Source: CBDBBY01 sp965203215
Lineage (GTDB): Bacteria > Pseudomonadota > Alphaproteobacteria > Rhodobacterales > Rhodobacteraceae
DNA length: 64,000 nt
Direction: 5' to 3'
Assembly (NCBI GenBank): GCA_965203215.1
Contig: CBDBBY010000001.1
Span: forward strand, 4,650,001-4,714,000
The position numbers and the translations under genes are program-made. Of this stretch, positions 61,787 to 64,000 are shown piece after piece. The notes under the pieces are model-generated. The model made no database searches, had not been told where the DNA came from, and worked only from the letters and a program-made list of their open reading frames with translations. How positions within the stretch are numbered: the stretch's first letter is position 1; every line of letters begins with the position of its first letter.

Positions 61787-62362
61787 ATGAGTAAAAAAAG
61801 TGAAACTCTGGTAATCAAGAGGTACGCGAGCCGCCGACTCTACAATCCTGAGTCAAGCGATTACGTGACGCTCAAGGATATAGCGAAACTTATCAGGGAC
61901 GGGCGCGACGTATCCATCGTTGATTTGAAGACAGGCGAAGATTTGACCCGCCAGTACCTGATTCAGATTATCGCGGAACAAGAATCGCAAGGCGTCGGCG
62001 TTCTGCCGGTCAATCTGCTTACAGAGGCCGTACGGTCATACAATGATCAAGCCTACAACGTCTTTCCGAAGTTTCTCGAGAGTTCGCTCGAAGCGTTCAG
62101 GGAAAGCCAAACCAAGCTGATGGAGAACTTTGCGACAATGTCGCCGATTGCGGCATTCGATGCAATGCAGAATCAACAGCAGGCTTTCATTGCGCAAATG
62201 CTGAGAACCGGAAACGCAAAGCCGCAACCGCCTGAAACGCGCGCCGAACGGTCGTCTGAACCCGATGCGTCGACGAATTTGGATGAGATCAAGCGTACGC
62301 TTTCCGACTTGCAGGCAAAAATTGCAAGTTTTGAGAACGACAATGAATCGAGCGGCGAATGA
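61787..62362 (+). CDS. phaR: PHA synthesis repressor
   Basis: 191 residues from ATG 61787, with AAGGAG upstream. The N-terminal DNA-binding domain ('VIKRYASRRLYNPESSDYVTLKDIAKLI', 'VDLKTGEDLTRQYLIQII') and the PHB-accumulation repeat ('LTEAVRSYNDQAYNVFPKFLESSLEAF') are typical. PhaR represses pha and phasin genes and is released by binding PHA granules. The tail is helical and polar ('LDEIKRTLSDLQAKIASFE'). Its stop overlaps the next start by 4 bases. Confidence 0.9.
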   Translation: MSKKSETLVIKRYASRRLYNPESSDYVTLKDIAKLIRDGRDVSIVDLKTGEDLTRQYLIQIIAEQESQGVGVLPVNLLTEAVRSYNDQAYNVFPKFLESSLEAFRESQTKLMENFATMSPIAAFDAMQNQQQAFIAQMLRTGNAKPQPPETRAERSSEPDASTNLDEIKRTLSDLQAKIASFENDNESSGE

Positions 62363-63159
62363 GCACCGAAACCGGTTTGTCTGAATCCGTTCTCCGCTTG
62401 ATTGCGGAAGAACTGTTCAACGCCCATCGAGATGGAAGGCCAATCGATCCGCCCAGCACGACGCGCGGGATGGGTGCCGCCGATGCCGCGGTCGTCCGGC
62501 GCATGCTAGCGGAGTTGCATGTTGCCGGGGGATGCAAGCATTGCGGCTACAAGATCGGATTCACCTCCAAGGTCATGCAGGATTCGTTGGGGATTCGCGA
62601 ACCCGAATTCGGCTTCCTGTTCGACGACTACATTCTTGGGGATGCCGACCCAGTTGTCGTCAGCAAATTCTGCGAGACATGCGCGGAACCCGAAATCGCA
62701 TTCGAAATGGCGCATGATCTGTGCGGTCCTGCAACGATTGAAGATGTGCTTGACGCCGTCGAGTGCGTGCGGCCTGCGATTGAAATAGTGGATTCGCGGT
62801 GCGGGCTGCGGCGGTCGCAAGCCGCCGACATGGTTGCGGACAATGTGCTCGCGGCGAGAGCCGTGCTTGGATCAGCATCGTTCGGGCCGCGGGACGTCGA
62901 GTTGGACAGGCTGCCGGTGACAATTGAGACGGACGGCGAATCCCTTTCCGGGATGACGTCGGATGTCATGGGGCATCCTGCAGCTTCGGTCGCTTGGCTG
63001 GCAGGGCGCTTGTCGGAAGCGGGCGGGTTGGATGGATCGATCAAAGCCGGAGCGATCATCATGTCGGGATCCTCAACCAAGTATGTTCGAATTTCCGCGG
63101 GAAACAAGCTGGCCGCGGATTTCGGAGCATTGGGCTCCATCAGATTGGAATTCGTCTGA
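62359..63159 (+). CDS. 2-keto-4-pentenoate hydratase-like protein (MhpD/HpaH family)
   Basis: A 266-residue FAH-superfamily hydratase/decarboxylase. Motifs: 'CGYKIGFTSKVMQDSLGIREPEFGFLFDD', 'CAEPEIAFEMAHDLCGPATIEDVLDAV', 'AIEIVDSRCG' and 'IIMSGSSTKYVRI'. It resembles hpaH at 8645-9457 but is clearly a paralogue. Translationally coupled to phaR by ATGA, an unusual neighbour for a PHA regulator; it may simply read through from the phaR promoter. The substrate is probably a 2-hydroxy-dienoic acid. Confidence 0.8.
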   Translation: MSTETGLSESVLRLIAEELFNAHRDGRPIDPPSTTRGMGAADAAVVRRMLAELHVAGGCKHCGYKIGFTSKVMQDSLGIREPEFGFLFDDYILGDADPVVVSKFCETCAEPEIAFEMAHDLCGPATIEDVLDAVECVRPAIEIVDSRCGLRRSQAADMVADNVLAARAVLGSASFGPRDVELDRLPVTIETDGESLSGMTSDVMGHPAASVAWLAGRLSEAGGLDGSIKAGAIIMSGSSTKYVRISAGNKLAADFGALGSIRLEFV

Positions 63160-63220
63160 AGACGCCGGATCGATTCAGGCGTTGGACCGGCGCGATTCCT
63201 ATCCGAACAGCAACGCGCGT

Positions 63221-63458
63221 TCAGGTGCCGGCCGGCGTCGCAGTTCGGGTGGAGGCGGCCTTGAAAAGGCTTGCTATCAAGTCGGCGAACTCACTGCTGT
63301 CCGTAGGTCTTGCCATTCCATTGCGGGCGCGGTCCAAAAAATTGTCGGGGACGATACCCTGCATGCGGTTCTCGATCAGGGCATCGATGATGTCGGCGTT
63401 GAATTCGGGATCCGGCTGACGACCGCAATGACGCTCCTCTGGAACTCGTCAAGGGGCA
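63221..63458 (-). pseudogene. Frameshifted small gene downstream of a hypothetical gene
   Basis: A start ATG at 63458 overlaps the stop of the upstream hypothetical gene and reads 'MPLDEFQRSVIAVVSR', then falls into a frame that soon stops. The frame one base off continues 'FNADIIDALIENRMQGIVPD', 'NFLDRARNGMARPTD' to a TGA at 63221-63223. Joined, they give a ~79-residue protein of unknown family. A frameshift near 63405-63415 is the simplest account. Confidence 0.4.
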
Positions 63459-63748
63459 TGGCCGGTTCTTGCCTCGATCTCCTTGAGGATCGCCGCAGCC
63501 AAGTAAGCCGCTTCAAGGTCGCCGTTTCGGCGCAAACCGTTGGCAACTTCGTCCATGGTGCTGTAGGTCGCATGGGGCGGCACGTACCAGAGAGCCGTGG
63601 CGCCGTAGCGGTCCCAAGCAATCTTGCGCAGTTCCATCAGCCGCTCGCCGATATCTTCGTATCTTACCTTGACCCCCAAGCTTGCCTGCTGGGCCGCCCG
63701 GGCCTCGGCGGCGCAGATGAAGCGCTCGTCTATCCGGTTGTTAGCCAT
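63449..63748 (-). CDS. Hypothetical protein (99 residues)
   Basis: From ATG 63748: 'MANNRIDERFICAAEARAAQ', 'VRYEDIGERLMELRKIAWDRYG', 'YLAAAILKEIEARTG'. Helical, charged, with protein-like codon use; the frame opens at 63856 but the residues before ATG 63748 are unlikely to be coding. Family unknown. It may form a two-gene unit with the broken gene that overlaps its end, in the manner of small antitoxin-first pairs, but no nuclease or nucleotidyltransferase motif is visible. Confidence 0.55.
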   Translation of the reverse strand: MANNRIDERFICAAEARAAQQASLGVKVRYEDIGERLMELRKIAWDRYGATALWYVPPHATYSTMDEVANGLRRNGDLEAAYLAAAILKEIEARTGHAP

Positions 63749-63843
63749 GATGAGCAATATAGGGTAGGAACGACCCGGGCTAAAGTATCTTTTGGTGCCG
63801 CTTACAGGTGGCTGGATGGGAAATTTCGGCCGAAGGCAATTCG

Positions 63844-64000
63844 TCAGGACCGGCATCCTTCATCCTGCTCTGCCACCGGCATCGCCACTTGGTATTTCGA
63901 GGGTGCATCCCAGTTCTCCTGGTTGAGATGGGCGCGGCGCTGCTTTTCGAAAGCGGGTGCCAATGCTCTGCTTGCCGTAAAATGTTGAATCGAAAACAGT
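63844..64000 (-). CDS. Possible C-terminal end of a gene running off the right edge
   Basis: A minus-strand frame is open from the edge to a stop at 63844-63846: '..LAPAFEKQRRAHLNQENW', 'DAPSKYQVAMPVAEQDEGC'. About 51 residues, protein-like, no family recognised; it may be the upstream member of the same transcription unit as the 99-residue gene. Confidence 0.35.
   Translation of the reverse strand, partial: LFSIQHFTASRALAPAFEKQRRAHLNQENWDAPSKYQVAMPVAEQDEGCRS

Noticed and set aside
1..64000. tRNA, rRNA genes or CRISPR arrays
   Set aside because: No cloverleaf with a T-loop GTTCRA core in the right context, no rRNA stretches and no regularly spaced short repeats were noticed; tRNAscan-SE and a CRISPR finder would be decisive.

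Overview
The window looks like a chromosomal segment of a metabolically versatile alphaproteobacterium. This rests on moderately high GC coding sequence, a class I PHA locus (phaZ / phaC-phaR), TRAP and UgpC-type ABC importers, TupABC, meta-cleavage hpa genes, a carnitine-type CoA cluster and many SDR and SnoaL-like proteins. No rRNA, tRNA or CRISPR array was recognised, so the taxonomy is an inference from gene content.

Layout. 1-2729: the end of a CoxM-like molybdoenzyme FAD subunit, then a tungstate importer (tupBCA, minus). 3002-4039: a darG antitoxin reading frame broken by one in-frame TGA. 4217-9457: a class III aminotransferase and the homoprotocatechuate meta-cleavage genes hpaF-E-D-H, meeting an inositol-monophosphatase-family gene tail to tail. 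10790-13198: a Slam-like TPR/beta-barrel outer-membrane protein and a methyltransferase. 13437-18090: an accessory patch with a ClpP-fold protease gene split by a complete IS5-family element (3-bp TNA target duplication), an IS21 istB scrap, and a two-gene AAA ATPase + DUF4276 (TOPRIM-like) module resembling split OLD/PARIS-type defence. 18588-26219: caiD-like hydratase, ADP-forming acyl-CoA synthetase and acyl-CoA dehydrogenase (minus), then a Gfo/Idh/MocA oxidoreductase and a non-pyrrolysine MttB-family methyltransferase (plus). 26488-27704: a transposase scrap, a VapBC/FitAB-type toxin-antitoxin pair and a duplicated 3' fragment of a SnoaL-like gene.

27865-35402 is the most striking region. 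A regulator fusing an IclR module to an apparently complete SMP-30/gluconolactonase domain is divergent, across palindromic sites, from SDR, enolase-superfamily, TRAP transporter (dctPQM) and a second SDR gene. This looks like a sugar or sugar-acid lactone catabolic unit whose regulator carries the lactonase. 35703-51164 is a second large catabolic cluster: a TIM-barrel-like protein and a SnoaL protein (minus), then a UgpC-type ABC importer, two further SnoaL-like proteins, a HisD-family dehydrogenase, SDR, bicupin, MetE-like methyltransferase, alpha/beta hydrolase, RraA-like protein and persulfide-dioxygenase-like MBL hydrolase. Many of its genes overlap by 1-4 bases.

51243-56526 holds an SLC13/RCK permease, an IS1634-family transposase and a low-coding patch with two related AT-rich upstream regions sharing a near-palindromic 16-mer, each before a small ORF. 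56846-64000: argJ, divergent phaZ and phaC-phaR, a 2-keto-pentenoate-hydratase-like gene overlapping phaR, and a partly decayed minus-strand locus at the edge. Mobile-element debris clusters at 13.4-16.3, 26.5-27.7 and 53.4-56.1 kb; the rest is densely packed catabolic operons.
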